Below, one piece after another: positions 1-11,484 of a stretch of 64,000 nt of DNA; position 1 is the first letter of the stretch; each line of letters opens with the position of its first letter. Source of the DNA: Sympetrum striolatum (lineage: Eukaryota > Arthropoda > Insecta > Odonata > Libellulidae); NCBI GenBank assembly GCA_947579665.1, contig CANPUZ010000050.1, positions 744,001 through 808,000 of the forward strand. Reading direction: 5' to 3'. The notes beneath the pieces are model-generated. The model searched no databases and was not told the origin of the DNA. It saw only the letters and a list, made by a program, of their open reading frames with translations. The position numbers and the translations under genes were made by a program.

Positions 1-2585
1 TCTCTGAGTAATTTCCTTTAATTCAAATTGATTGAAGAAGCCGTTACTTGGTGAAACTGCGTTATGTAAGAAATTGTGAATCTTTTTCCTTAGTTATTTC
101 CACCATTCCTTATAGTCGTTGAGCTATGACTATATTTTTACGGAAATTATACTTAGGAAAACTGCTAAATCAGGCGTAATCCATCTGAGTTGCCCTTACA
201 TCGGTAAATGCTGTTTAATAATTAAAATTTAGCCTTCGTATTTTACCCTTTCTTTTTTTAATGAGAGGCAAGTTTAGTCCATCAGCGATTACTGAATTAG
301 AAATACTGACATCTCGTACTTATTATCCATGATTACTCTTAAAGCTTCTTTTCTTGGGAAATATGTCAGGAGAATCTGAATACTGCTGAATGTTAATGCT
401 GGTTTCCAAGCCTCACCTATTCTTCCATAAAACTTCTTGGTTTAAAGATAAGGAAGACATTTACGATATCTTGAAGGTGCAGAAATTTAAATGTGTGAAT
501 AGCTCGACATTTGTGTGGGATCAACTGGCGGAAGATCTAATTGTATGCATGAATGTATGCACATGGTATGCATATTCTTATATGCCTACATGATTATATC
601 CTACCGTATGCCAATAATTTTCGAAGCAAAATAAATTTACATTGATAATAAATAATTTCGACTATGATAGGTCTATGGTTAATGGTTTATGAATTTTGGA
701 TGCAAATGAACGTTTTAGAAGTAAGTTCACATAAAACCTAATTCAGTATGTTAGGAAAATGAAACTTGCAAACTGCCACAAAAATCGGAACTTTTTCGAA
801 TCGTTGATCTAATTTACATTCCCTATGGCTGAAGCATTGAAAACATATTTTTCCGGTCACCCTCTAACCTGCATTATTTTGTCTTAAAATGGCTTGAATC
901 GTTTTCTCAATCTTATAAATAGCCAACATTCCAGGATCTCTGCACATCACTTCTGAGCCTGTTTACCACATTATCTTCATATTTTTTAGATGTATGCCTT
1001 AGAGTTGAAGAGAATAAACATTCTTTTCTTAGTAAGCATAAAATATTCCGTATTCCCATTGTTTATTTTCCTATCATCGTCACCATGAAGTAACCCATTC
1101 ATATTCCTTCTTCGACGAACTTTTCTTTATATCACCATCCATGACGAAGAATGGCATTTTCAGGCAATTCTCTCTCTCATACAAAACCCTTAAACGATGC
1201 CTCGAAAATTAGAGGCACTGAAGACGGAAGTAACCTGTGACCGCTTCATTGAAGACCCTTTCTCTTTCCTCTCTCACCCCCATAGAGAAGCTCCCTTTGT
1301 TTTCTTGAGAAGGAAGGTATGCATGCTACCGATTAACCGTTATGTAGACAAAAACATTAAAACCAGACGTAGCACCAAAAGGTGGGCTTGCCACAGAGAT
1401 CCTTAGCAATAGATTTAAATATATTTTTCATGCATGAGCGTTTACGTGCAAATATTTAGAGTGGAGTTGTAACAGCCTAAAGCTGTTGGCTCATACCTAT
1501 TTTCTATGTTGAAACTCTTAATCGTTTTAGCATTTTAAAATTTTTGACCGAAGTTTAAATAAAGGAATTCAATATTTGCAAGTATATTATTCAATTCTTT
1601 TTGCACTTTGCTTGACTCTGCACGACTAGCCCTTCTAACTTCATTACCCAAAAGAATTTCTCGCGCGTAAAATATAAAGCTATTTGTTAAGAGACTACAG
1701 GTTAGATAGCAGTGAGTCCAAAATGATAGGAGCCCTCCGCTGGGTATCTTTTAAGAATATAACTATGTAAAGACAATAATTATTAGAGATATTCCTTAGC
1801 TGTGATTTACATGACGAAATACGCGACGACATGATCCCTATTCTCAACGATAGTTATTTTCACAGCCAGATGGTGAAAATATTACCGCGAGATAATAGCG
1901 AGGACAGATGGTTTATATTGTTACCATCTTACGTATCGTACAAGGTGCGTAAATATGTAAATTATTTAGATAGTTGAGTGTTTCACATTCTCTGCAATAA
2001 GCCTTATGGGGGCTCGCGGATAGTCAATTTAAATGTATTTTTTACTTAACAATTTTTCACAAATCTGCAACACCATTATTATATTTATAATATACGTTTT
2101 TTTTCTTATCTTTCCTACTTCCGTTGACCTGATTTATAGTAGTTCATATTCTCTTAATTATCGTATCATAATTAAGCATAATCTTTGCGAAAACGATCAT
2201 CCTGCGGGCATGTGGAGCATTACCTGAAATAACCAATTTCATTATAAATCTGCATTGATGGAAAATGTTATGCATTATATATGTTAGGACGAACTATGAG
2301 CAGCCAAAGTAATTCTTGTCCAATATTTTAAGAAGAAGAGCGAATTACGCTTGATATTCGAGCCAATTTAACGAAATACGAATTTAATTATTTCATAATA
2401 CAATACTGCTTCTACCGCAGCAAAAGCAATGACTTTTAGCGAGTATTTATAAAATATATATCATCACAAAAGCCTTCAAAACGTGCCAGGCATAAAGAAG
2501 AAGACGAAAAGCGCGCTCAAAACTGAGAATCTGAAAGACTCGCCCTTCTCGAGTTATGCTGGTAGCATCTTAGGTGGTAACTTTT
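1..2585. other. No recognisable gene; AT-rich DNA
   Basis: I see no conserved protein motif, splice-supported exon, terminal repeat or RNA gene here. The short open frames (for example 390-593, 1197-1406 and 2033-2227) have low-complexity or unremarkable translations. A stretch around 1875-1925 shares roughly 35 bases (agcgaggacagatgg-like) with 33750-33785, which suggests a dispersed repeat too degraded to classify. Confidence 0.5.
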
Positions 2586-3735
2586 TTATGCTGTTAGCTG
2601 TACATAGGCTTGGCATCCAAAAACCTTCAAATGACTAACATCTGGCTTTCTCCCAGTCCATGCTTGAAATGGCTCCATACCTTTCAAAGCTGCAGTAGGG
2701 GAAATATTCTTCAGGTACACAGTTGTGTGCACTGCTTCTCCCCAATACTTAACATTTAAACCTGCATCTTTCAGCATTGCCCTGGCTTTCTCCATGATTG
2801 CCCTGTTTGCCCTTTCTGCAACACCATTCTGTTCAGGACTTCCTGGCATAATCAGCTGCCTCTCTATTCCCTCAGTTTTGAGAAAATCTGTAAATAATTT
2901 AGAGCAATACTCTCCACCATTATCTGATCTAAGAGCTTTGATTGCATTTCCTGTTTGCTTCTCAACAAGCTTCTTATATAACTTGAACTTCTCAAATACT
3001 TCATCTTTCGTTCTTAAAAGTGCAACAGAAGTATACCTTGTTTTATCATCAATAAAAGTGGCAAAGTATCTGTGTCCACCAAATGACATTTCATCTAAAG
3101 GTCCACAAACATCTGTATGCACTAGCCCAAGAACATTGTTAGATCTACCTGCAGGACCTTTTGGAAAAGATACTCCGGTTTGCCTTGACACAGCTATCAC
3201 AGACACCCTTGGATAAAGAATTAAAAACAAAACCATCCACAAGCCCTGAAGACATAGCATGCATATTCTTAATACCCAAATGAGCAAGCCTTTTATGCCA
3301 TAAATCATTTTCTAAATCATTTGTCACTTTCAGTGCCTTTGCCTGAGAAACATCTAAATCTAGTTTATAAATACCACCTGCTTCCTGTGCATAAAGTAAA
3401 TGATAGGATGAAACAGATATATCACATTTCTTATAAACTTTACAACCTAAATCATCAAAAACAGTTACTAATCCTAATTTTGAAATAGCACTCACAGACA
3501 ACAAGTTAGAAGTAAGATTAGGTACATGTGTTACATTTTCAATTCCCTTAAAACCATTTGGACCATCAATAACTACATCACCCAAACCAGCAGTGCACAC
3601 TTTTTCATTACCAGCACAGTTCACAACTTTGCTCTCTATTGGTTTATAATTCTCCAGCCATTCTCTATTGCCACACATATGAGCTGAAGCCCCAGAATCT
3701 ATATACCAGGTACCCCTATTGCAAGAAGCTGACAT
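2586..3735 (-). pseudogene. Copia pol: aspartic protease and integrase, frameshifted and truncated
   Basis: The upstream frame (3735-3145) has the protease active-site motif DSGAS near its start. It then has the pre-integrase domain with LWHKRLAHLG and the paired cysteines of GVCDSC, the HHCC zinc-binding unit of integrase. The core continues in a different frame (3308-2586), so a frameshift lies near 3150-3200. In the second frame the catalytic triad is visible: Asp in HTDVCGPL, Asp in LRSDNGGEY, and Glu in PEQNGVAER. The reading frame ends at VFGCQAYVQL, just after the integrase core. RT and RNase H are absent from the window, so the piece is dead. Confidence 0.92.
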
Positions 3736-3753
3736 AGCAGTTAATAAACTCCA

Positions 3754-4873
3754 CTAAGAACTTGAATTATCATGACTCACATTACCATTATTCACAGATA
3801 CACTGTTATTGTTCACTTTGCCCCTATTTTTATAGCAACACTTTGAGGCTTTATGCCCAACCTTTTTACGATTAAAACAGATCACATCACTAATTTGTCT
3901 ATTTCTTGAAAACGGTTGTCCTCCCTGGCTTGTGTTCTGTTCACTCTGATGCATCTTCTGATAGTGCTGTTCCTTGGGATAATTGTGTATCACATTGGGC
4001 GGCGCTGCTCCTTGTCGACTGCTGGGAAGCCTTCTCGACGACTGTTCCCGACCACCTTCCCCTCGAAAAGTTTCTCCTTTGGCTTCCTCCTGCCATAAAT
4101 GCCTTGGAAGATTCACCAGCACCCCCTTCTTCGACTGCCTCCTTTTGTCCTTCTCGGATCAAAGCATTCGACACCATATCGAGCGTCAATTCCTCCTCTC
4201 TCTTGACACTTTTCTCGATGAGTTGACGAAGCCATTTGTGTTCGGGCTTCAGATTTCTTAGCATCAAAAACGCTACAAACTCGTTATCTACAGGTTTACC
4301 GGTTTCTGAGATTTTATGAATAACGTCTCTCATACTCCTGACGTAATCATACAAGGAGCTAAAGTTCACATGTTTTGTATCTAACAATTGGTCCATGAGC
4401 CCAATGCGCCTGAAAACCCCTTTGTCCTCGAACGCTTCACTCAAATTTTTCCACGCTTCGAAAGCAGTTTTCGCCGTTCTGACGTGAATTAATAAATGTG
4501 GCTGCACCATTAGCGATATTTTCGAGCGAGCCCTCAAGTCTCTTTTCATTTCGGGCGAACTCGGATTTCGTCTCACCTGTTCCGACGGCTCTTGCAGCAC
4601 ACAGTCATAAAGGTCGTCCAGGCCAAGATACAATTCCATCAGATACTTCCAATTCGCCCAATTTCTTTCACCTTCGAGCTTATCAATTGGAGGTAAATGA
4701 CTAGACGCCACGGTAACGGTAGTCGATGGCGGCATGGAGGGAATGGACTCCCGCTCGGACTCCGTAATCTGGATTCTTCCATCGTCTCTGCCGGCTGCAT
4801 TCATGCTGATTATGTGGTCTTTATTCAGGGACCCATGACGACTCATTTTCAATAGTCTATCCTCCGGCAACAC
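3754..4873 (-). pseudogene. Copia gag (capsid-like, zinc knuckle), frameshifted
   Basis: The first open piece (4873 down to 3941, 310 aa) carries the copia gag fold, with the typical opening motif LEGERNWANWKYLMELYL around residues 66-82. A helical region follows with AFEAWKNLSEAFEDK and LMDQLLDTK. A second frame (4122-3754) continues with the nucleocapsid zinc knuckle. The two frames overlap between 3941 and 4122, so a frameshift lies there. In the knuckle the second Cys of the CX2CX4HX4C pattern is Arg (CFNRKKVGHKASKC), which should impair metal and RNA binding. Normally gag assembles the virus-like particle that packages the element's RNA. Confidence 0.88.
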
Positions 4874-5008
4874 GTTTTGAGTTCAGGTGTACGTCACGTG
4901 GTGATTCGCCTAACTCCTTACCATCGCAAATACGAGTGCACGAAAAATGTAAATTCGTAAATACCTTTTAACTCATAATGCTTTTCGTCAATTCCGTGCA
5001 GAAACTAC

Positions 5009-5025
5009 GTTCTGGGCCCATAACC
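5009..5025 (-). promoter_or_regulatory. Copia-type primer-binding site
   Basis: Read on the minus strand, the LTR end is followed by GGTTATGGGCCCAGA. This matches the primer-binding site of copia elements, which pair with an internal fragment of initiator methionine tRNA. It fixes the LTR/internal boundary at about 5026 and gives the element's orientation. Confidence 0.75.
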
Positions 5026-5274
5026 TGTTGAGGGATCACGCTTGTGAACCCGCGGATTGACGAGGATACTGAGGGATAGGAATAAGATACGTCATACCAT
5101 GTTAAGATCACAACCGGAACTAGTTTATTTTAAGCAAAAGAGAAACAGGCTTACAACAAGTAAAAACAGCTGAAATACAAAATCACAAAATCACATATAA
5201 TACCATAGATGGCATTGGCATCACACACAACATACAAATAAACACAGAGAAACAAACCTGATTATATTTCAACA
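5026..5274 (-). repeat. Copia 5' LTR (about 249 bp)
   Basis: On the plus strand this block begins TGTTGAGGGATCACG and ends ATTTCAACA, so its short ends are mutually inverted (TGTTGA / TCAACA) as in LTRs. It lies immediately outside the primer site and gag on the 5' side of the minus-strand element. The ~250 bp length is close to the 276 bp LTR of Drosophila copia. It should hold the promoter and polyadenylation signals. No partner LTR is found past 2586. The right edge was chosen from the terminal CA dinucleotide only. Confidence 0.7.
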
Positions 5275-5309
5275 GAAAGAAGTATAGATGATTACATATT
5301 TTTAATATT

Positions 5310-6010
5310 AAAAAATCAACGGCGATGATTCTTGGAAAAAACTCGCAGTACCAAATGGCTTTGGATCAAAAAATGAATATTTTTATTGATGAGGAAATAG
5401 TTCACTATACTGAAAGCAATAAATATCTGGGGGTCATCATTGACAGAAATTTAAAATTTGATGAACATGTGGATTATATGTGTAAAAAATTGCCAAAAAA
5501 GTTGGCTTTGTATCAACAATCAGTAAATTCCTGTCCCATGATAGTGTAAAGAAAATTTACATTGTAAAAGTTCTACCACATTTTAGATACTGCCCTGCTT
5601 TACTTTACCTAATCAAAGCACAGGATACAAAATGGCTGCCAATTTTCCAAAATAGAGCAATGAAAATTGTCCTTAGGTGTGATAAATACACTAAATTTGA
5701 TTTAATGCTAGGGCAGTTAAGATGGCTCAAGGTACAGCAAATGTTGGAATTTGAAGTCCTAAAATTTGTACATAGAATTAATATGGGGTTGGCCCCTTCA
5801 TAATTGAAAAAAGTAATAGTCCACAATTGTAATATTCATGGCCATGATACAAGAGCCAAAGATAATTTTCATATCCCATTTGTGAGAAAAACTTTCTCTC
5901 AAAATTTGGTTTTTTTAAAGGGCTAGCCTTTTATAATTCATTGCAAAATCATCTCAAAAATATTAAATTTGGGAATAATTTTCAATATGAAGCAAAAAAT
6001 GGATCCTAAA
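5310..6010 (+). pseudogene. Non-LTR retrotransposon: C-terminal reverse transcriptase remnant
   Basis: The first frame (5325-5549) carries YLGVIIDRNLKFDEHVDY, the region after the RT palm found in Jockey/CR1-type LINEs. After a frame break the plus strand continues with VLPHFRYCPALLYL, then QNRAMKIVLRC and LGQLRWLKVQQMLEFEV. The series ends in a typical LINE tail around 5870-6000. At least three frame changes or stops interrupt it. No endonuclease or RT catalytic YADD box is present, so this is a 5'-truncated, dead copy. The clade call is tentative. Confidence 0.82.
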
Positions 6011-6965
6011 CAGGAAGGAATCAATGTAAACCGTTTTCTGTATTTTCATTCTACAACAGTGAAATATGATTTATACATGGGCCATTCCATGCCAAGTGGT
6101 CTAGTGGTCCCCTCTCGACCATCACGGATTTCAAAGAAATTTTGTATAGACATTCACACATATCTCTTTTAAACATTAGTCAAGTTTCACTTTCGTCGAT
6201 GGTATACTTGCTGAGATATAGCAGTTTATTTGACCCCGTGTCGCTGCCTTCTTCAATAAGACTATGAGTTTTCAGTAACTTTGAGGCATAATATCTCAGA
6301 GAATTGTTTTATGAAGTAAACTAACTTTGGCTATCTTTAGTTTTGGAACCCTGCCCAGTGGGTCACCGTCCCTTCCCCAGGCTACTCGGTTCAACCCTCA
6401 GCAGCCCCTCTCTCAGCAGGAGGCTGCTGTTAATTTATTTCAGTAGCATTGGTTTTTTTTTAAATAATCCGTTGTTGTATGCTCCAAAAATGTATACTTT
6501 AAAATGAATTCGTAATGTTATTCTGAGCATTTGACAATTTTAAATGAAATTCTAATGTTGATATTAATGAATTTACTCTGTTAATATTAATGAATTTCCT
6601 TTTATGAAACTCCGTTAGTATTAACGCTAAAATTCCGTTTGAAATTTGCTCAGGCTTGGCAAAAAAACAAATAATTCATTTCTAAGTTAAAAATTTTGTA
6701 GTTTGCAAAAAATAATTGCCTAGAAAAATCATTTCAAATATGATATATAAACCACGGATTCAGGCAGCAATGAGAGCTAATAAAGAGGCGAAGGGTCGAG
6801 CCTATTGTCAAGGAAAGGGTGTGCAGGCTCTCCCTCAGCAGGGTCGCAAGGGCATACTGCATACCTGGGAAATAAGAAAATTCATGCGAAAGGTTTAAGA
6901 CATGCTGTCACACCATTCGCAGCACCATATACGTGTTTCTATCTGCTTTTACATTGCTATAAACA
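6011..6965. other. Unassigned intergenic DNA
   Basis: No gene is supported. A locally GC-richer block at 6350-6425 (ctgcccagtgggtcaccgtc) is followed by AT-rich sequence. At 6079-6110 the string gggccattccatgccaag resembles the start of the unassigned repeat at 60339, so part of this may be another decayed transposon. Confidence 0.4.
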
Positions 6966-7417
6966 TGTACAAAATGTCCGGGTTAAGCATATAATAATAC
7001 AAATTGTAATAACTTGAGAAGTAATTGAGATATTAATCAGCAGTTTGCTTCTACGAGCAACTCAAAATGTTTCCTATATTTGATTGATGATGGCGCACCA
7101 TTATGCAGTAATTGATTCCTTGGATTATGAGTTCAGAGATCGCTTGATTGGTAGTCCATTGATTGCTTCTCTTTCAACCCTTGAGTTGGTTGGCAGCAGA
7201 CCTCATTCCTTGAATATTTTTAACAAACGAACAGCGAACCAAAAATCCTTATGCCTATAGATAAAACAAATGATTTCAAATGCAATTTTAATCCTTTTTT
7301 ATTGAAGAGTTTTATGTAGATGTAAACATCAAGTTTTCAGCTATGAATTTTTAGATCACTAAATACTGGGTTGTTGATGCCGAGTTTAAAAATTTATTTT
7401 TAATTTCTCCCTTTACA

Positions 7418-8249
7418 AAGTAGGAGTAAAATGTAGCTTGCATACTGCAAGCAGATCGATTACACTTATTTCATATTAGCATCATATCGGGACGGTCCTC
7501 AAAAGAAAAAAGTAAGAATTGAAAATAATCTTAAAATTCGCTGCAATTTAATCGTCTGGCATCAAACCCGGGTCTTACTGATGATAATTACTATGCAGCA
7601 CAACAGAAGATCACCATCTCTAACTATATGTGAAAATTCAAGCAGAAATATTGTGTGCAACTGCCTCAAATGACATCCTACTTTTCACATATATTCATTA
7701 TGTGAGAAATTGTAATGTGCTCGGGCATCGAATCCAGGAACAGCAAGGTCTTATGTAATTTTGTTTCTTAAAGGCGTACCTAATATACATCTTCTAGCAA
7801 AGAAAGAACTTCCTATCATTTCGATATGTGCATCAAAATAAGTAATGAAACACTACCTCAATGTATTTTAAAAGACAGATTTTATCATTGTCCTAGCATC
7901 GAACTAAGGATGATTTCTGTAAAAGTCATTAATGTTTTCGATAGATCATGACCATAATTATAGGCTCCTTGAGTTTTGATTCTCTACCTTTCCGGAAAGT
8001 ATTTTTTTTTAATTCCTGAAATTCAAAGCAATGCATTTAAATGGAAAAAATTGAGAATTTGGGGCCCTCTGGAATCAAACCCATGACACTGAGGATCAAA
8101 ATCTTAATATTTCTGGTGGTTTCACGTTATGGCCAATACGTAGTAAAAATTTCAAGCCAGTGACGCTTGTGGTTTAGCCTATGAATTAGTATCCTATCTA
8201 TCTATATGAATGAAACCGGAGAAGCATCTATATATAATAGATAAAGTAT
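7418..8249 (+). repeat. Family X repeat, copy 1
   Basis: It begins with taggagtaaaatgtagcttg (outer end A) and finishes with the end-B module (ccggagaagcatctatatataatagata). Within it are at least four spaced core motifs of the type TCGAACCC (read on this strand) at about 7566, 7729, 7894 and 8072, roughly 165 bases apart. The same ends and order occur at 47159-48300. No protein is encoded. It is non-autonomous and its mechanism of spread is unknown. Confidence 0.75.
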
Positions 8250-8830
8250 TATATTTGCTAAAAAATTCGACCTCCAGATTTCAACGGAAATAGATGTTTT
8301 GGGGCCCATAGAGTTTGTTTTCGCTATTTTCTCGAACATGTCTGTCTGTGTGTGTCTGTCAGTGGTGAAAAAGTGTTTTAAAAAGGTTTTTAAAGTAATT
8401 ATCCGATCATTTCCAAAATTCATATTTAGTATTTTCCTAACAATGCCAAGAGTTGATTTGTTTTTGATGAACATCGCTTAACCAGAAGTTGCGGTTTATC
8501 CGGAACAAAATTTTGTTTCTTAAATATCTCTGTAAAAATGCAATGTAGGTATATACAATTACATATAAAAGTTATAGATAATATATTTTTCTACAAATTT
8601 TGTTTGAAACATTTTTTCATAAAACTGATTTTTTAGGAGTTATTCTCGAATAATGGTTAACCGGAAGTTGTTCTTTATCCAGAAATGGAAGTTTTTCATA
8701 CATATCTCTGTCAGAATGAAATTTAGGTATATACAATTATTTACAAAAGTTATAGATAATGTATTTTACTACAACTATTGTATGAAACATTTTTTCATAA
8801 CACTGATTGTTTAGGAGTTATTAGTGAATG
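8230..8830 (+). repeat. Family Y repeat, copy 1
   Basis: It contains cctccagatttcaacggaaa, tagatgttttggggcccatag and cgaacatgtctgtctgtg, then repeated blocks with aaaagttatagataatgtat. The same series occurs at 22050-22482 and inverted at 18830-19510. It directly abuts the end of family X copy 1. It has no coding capacity that I can see. Confidence 0.65.
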
Positions 8831-9685
8831 CTTGTTTCATTTGCAGATTTAAAGAAAATTAAAGTTATTCTGTTTTGTATTATTGTACGTTCAACCTGGG
8901 CCACCTGTATATACCTACATATATTCTCATCAATAGAGGATTGGTCTTTGCATAAATGCATGGTTTGTATTTCATTTGTAACGTATTTTACATCAGTGGA
9001 CATTAGGCGAAGAGGAAGTCAAACGTTTTAAGGCCTTCAAGATGGGTGTTTGGAGTTGAATGGAAACACCTATTTGATTATTTATTTAAGTTTTAGCTGC
9101 AAGTTGGCCTTCTGGCCAGGTGGCAACCTTTAAGGGGAACATAAAAATGATTTTTCTATGTGTTATTGTACTTCAAGAAACATACTGCCAATAAACATCT
9201 TAAATAATTCTCAAGTTATTACATTTTGTATTATTATACGTTTAACCGGGACACCCTAAATATGTTTATATCAGCAGCTATAATTTCTACGGCTTTGCTT
9301 TTATGCACTTGGCACTCATGTGTGTTAATATGTTTGTATTATTGACTTTATGTAATGGTTCATTTTGTTTTTATCAACATACTGATTACTATTTTATTGT
9401 ATCATTATTACATGCCTTATGCCACTTGCCTAATAAATATATTTATTTATTTAACGGTAAGAGGTAGCCCCAATTACAAGCGTTATAATAAAATACAAAA
9501 CAAGAAAAAAATCAATGTAAAATACATGAAATACACCAAAATACAGAAAGTCTTAAAATATCAAAAACTATTAAAATAGTTGTTAAATTTCCTCCCAAGA
9601 GACATTAAGGAGTCATTAAAAATGTCACAATGTTTTAAAATTCCATGTATTATGAGAAATATTAACGTTTGGCTATTATTTTCAG

Positions 9686-9830
9686 GATGAGAAGAAGGAT
9701 GACATGAAGGAGAAGAAAGACGAGGATAAGTCGAAGGATTTGTCATCGAGGCAAGCAATTGCTGTTCTCGGGATTGCCCTCATCGCAGTGGGAGAGGATA
9801 TTGGTGCAGACATGGCCATTCGGACACCTG
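9686..9830 (+). CDS. Lone exon of 26S proteasome regulatory subunit Rpn1 (PSMD2)
   Basis: A 145-base exon is framed by acceptor ttattttcag and donor gtacgt (splice phase 1). It translates to an acidic/lysine run ([18 protein letters not shown]) followed by [20 protein letters not shown]. That is the region of Rpn1 at the start of its conserved toroid repeats, normally [17 protein letters not shown]. Rpn1 is a scaffold of the proteasome base that binds ubiquitin receptors and Ubp6. The exon ends RTPG where the family has RTFG. I found no neighbouring Rpn1 exon in the window. The next same-strand gene is unrelated, so this is either an exon in very large introns or an orphan fragment. Confidence 0.75.
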
Positions 9831-10171
9831 GTACGTTACGTTCCATGAAAAAACAGAACAAGACATTTTCATTAATTTATTACATCAATCTGCAGTTAGG
9901 TATACACCAGGTTGCAGAATTATAAATAAATACATCAGCAATAAAATTTAAAAGAAACATCATTTAATAACAAAGCACTAATTAAATCCTTACACCTTCA
10001 TTGCCAACAAATCAGTCGAGTCCTCGAGGTAAAGACCACCCTTAAGAAAGCAGGCCTCATTAAAAGATAGCAAAAGTAGTAGCAAGGAAAAAAACACACA
10101 ATTAGTAAATGACTTGCTCCTGCAATTAAGAGACGAATTACAAAAAATAAATGTATTATTTTCTGACTTAA

Positions 10172-10788
10172 CCCTTAAAGAGGACCAAGGGAGGGCTAAA
10201 AAATGTCCACCACTTTTGTTTTACAATATTTTAAGCACTTAGTTGCGTAATACAGCCTCATAACTTTGTTACATTGTCAAATATAGGTTGTTAAAGATAT
10301 CAACTATATGTTGATGCATTTTGTACATTTTTTTAAGCAACGTAATGAGAGTGGATATAGGCACAAAATGACCCTCCCTTGGTCCAACCTGCGACATATT
10401 TTTGAACCAAATGGAATCATATACTTTGACAAATAGTATTTAATTAATTTGAATAATTAAATTAATTGTTGTTGATTTATAAGCATAACTAACGGTGACT
10501 TACAAACTTATTTTCTGAATTAGAGCTTAAAAGCATTGAGAAGTAGGTTTATCAAATCCTCATCTTTGATGACTTTTTAAAATAATAAAGATTTTCATTA
10601 ATTTAATCGCAGTAGTACAATTTTTAGCAGCAAAAATCATTGTAAGAAGTTTTTTTTTTTAATCCATGAAGGCAATTGCTGAAGAGATATTATGTTTCAT
10701 TATTACTTTATCGAAAAAAACAAAAGTGGACAATTTTTTACTCTCTCTTGGTCCACAGAGTAACCAAAAAAGGTTGGACCTTTCAGGG
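10172..10788. mobile_element. piggyBac-like MITE with TTAA target sites
   Basis: The 617-bp block is bounded by TTAA on both sides (10168-10171 and 10789-10792). Its ends are imperfect inverted repeats: ccctTAAAGaggaccaag on the left and, read backwards, ccctGAAAGgtccaacc on the right. TTAA duplication with CCCT ends is typical of piggyBac relatives. The motif 'ccctccttggtcc' recurs internally at about 10370 and 10740. No transposase is present. Confidence 0.65.
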
Positions 10789-10792
10789 TTAA

Positions 10793-11265
10793 AAGACTTT
10801 TTTCCAATTATGTTTTCAATAATAATCTGTGTATAATATGCCTCCATATGCTAAGGCTCTTTAATGCTTACATACTGAATACCTTCTAGAAATAAGAAAA
10901 TAGGAATAAAATGTATTAATCAGCTGAAATTTTATTCTAAAGGTCATTCAGGATTTTATCACTATGGAAAGAAGAGCACTTAATCATGGAATGTTCATTT
11001 ACCAGTATCTCTTGTAATTTATGTCAAATGACACCAAAAAGACGGGAAATATATGAAACAATATTTCAAAATTCATCAATGACGTTAGGCATGGATTGCA
11101 TTTCTTGTACCGTACTTTTTTCGAAAATAAATTTATCATTGAAGGATCATTTACAACTTTACCGTAGACAATAATATTCTGGAGAAAAGTTCTACTGTGT
11201 TGCATCTAGTCATTTTAAAAACAATCGCTGCCTACTTACGTAATCCTTCAAACAACCTAATCATT
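10793..11265. other. Unassigned intergenic DNA
   Basis: No gene or repeat boundary is supported. Overlapping short frames on both strands (10986-11205) have no recognisable motif. Confidence 0.4.
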
Positions 11266-11484
11266 CAAAGCTTCTCCCTTCCTATTTATCGGGACTTTGG
11301 GGCCCTCTGGAATCGAACCCATGACACTGATGTTCAAAATTACAATTTTTCTGGCAGTTACGCGTTATGGCCAAAAAGTCATTAAAATTTCAAGTCAATG
11401 ACGCTTGTGGTTTAGCCTGTGAATTAGTATCCTATCTATCTATATCTATTATATATAGGTGCTTCTCCGGATTCATTCATGTAT
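11266..11484 (+). repeat. Family X repeat, end-B fragment (short arm of an inverted pair)
   Basis: The core unit ggccctctggaatcgaaccc and the downstream string cctgtgaattagtatcctat match the B end of family X. They are followed by the module atctattatatataggtgct. The sequence then turns round at about 11440-11490 and continues as copy 3 in the opposite direction. The two form an inverted repeat with arms of about 180 bp. Confidence 0.7.

Larger units (their letters stand above)
2586..5274 (-). mobile_element. Copia (Ty1/copia) LTR retrotransposon, 3'-truncated
   Basis: Read on the minus strand, the order is LTR (5026-5274), primer-binding site, gag, protease, integrase. The element stops inside pol at about 2586. 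No reverse transcriptase, RNase H or second LTR follows, so it is a 5' fragment and cannot move by itself. The gag-protease-integrase order before RT is diagnostic of the copia superfamily; in gypsy, integrase follows RT. Frames break at least twice. The translation is otherwise well preserved, which suggests a fairly young insertion. I could not find the target-site duplication because the other end is missing. Confidence 0.93.
6966..9262. mobile_element. DNA element with long (~95 bp) inverted ends, internal insertions
   Basis: The left end (about 6966-7060) reads gtccgggttaagcatataat and continues through taacttgagaa. The right end, read backwards (9262-9165), gives gtcccggttaaacgtataat and the same continuation. 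The match extends past 90 bases with about 75-80 percent identity, so these are inverted termini. A third, partial copy of the right end lies at 8862-8912 (gttcaacctgggccacctg). No transposase is visible between them. The interior contains repeat X (7418-8249) and repeat Y (8230-8830). It may be a composite of two non-autonomous elements; the superfamily is unknown. Confidence 0.55.

Noticed and set aside
2725..3216. Plus-strand frames over the copia region (also 3906-4261)
   Set aside because: They are shadows of the minus-strand gag-pol; only the minus strand shows conserved motifs.
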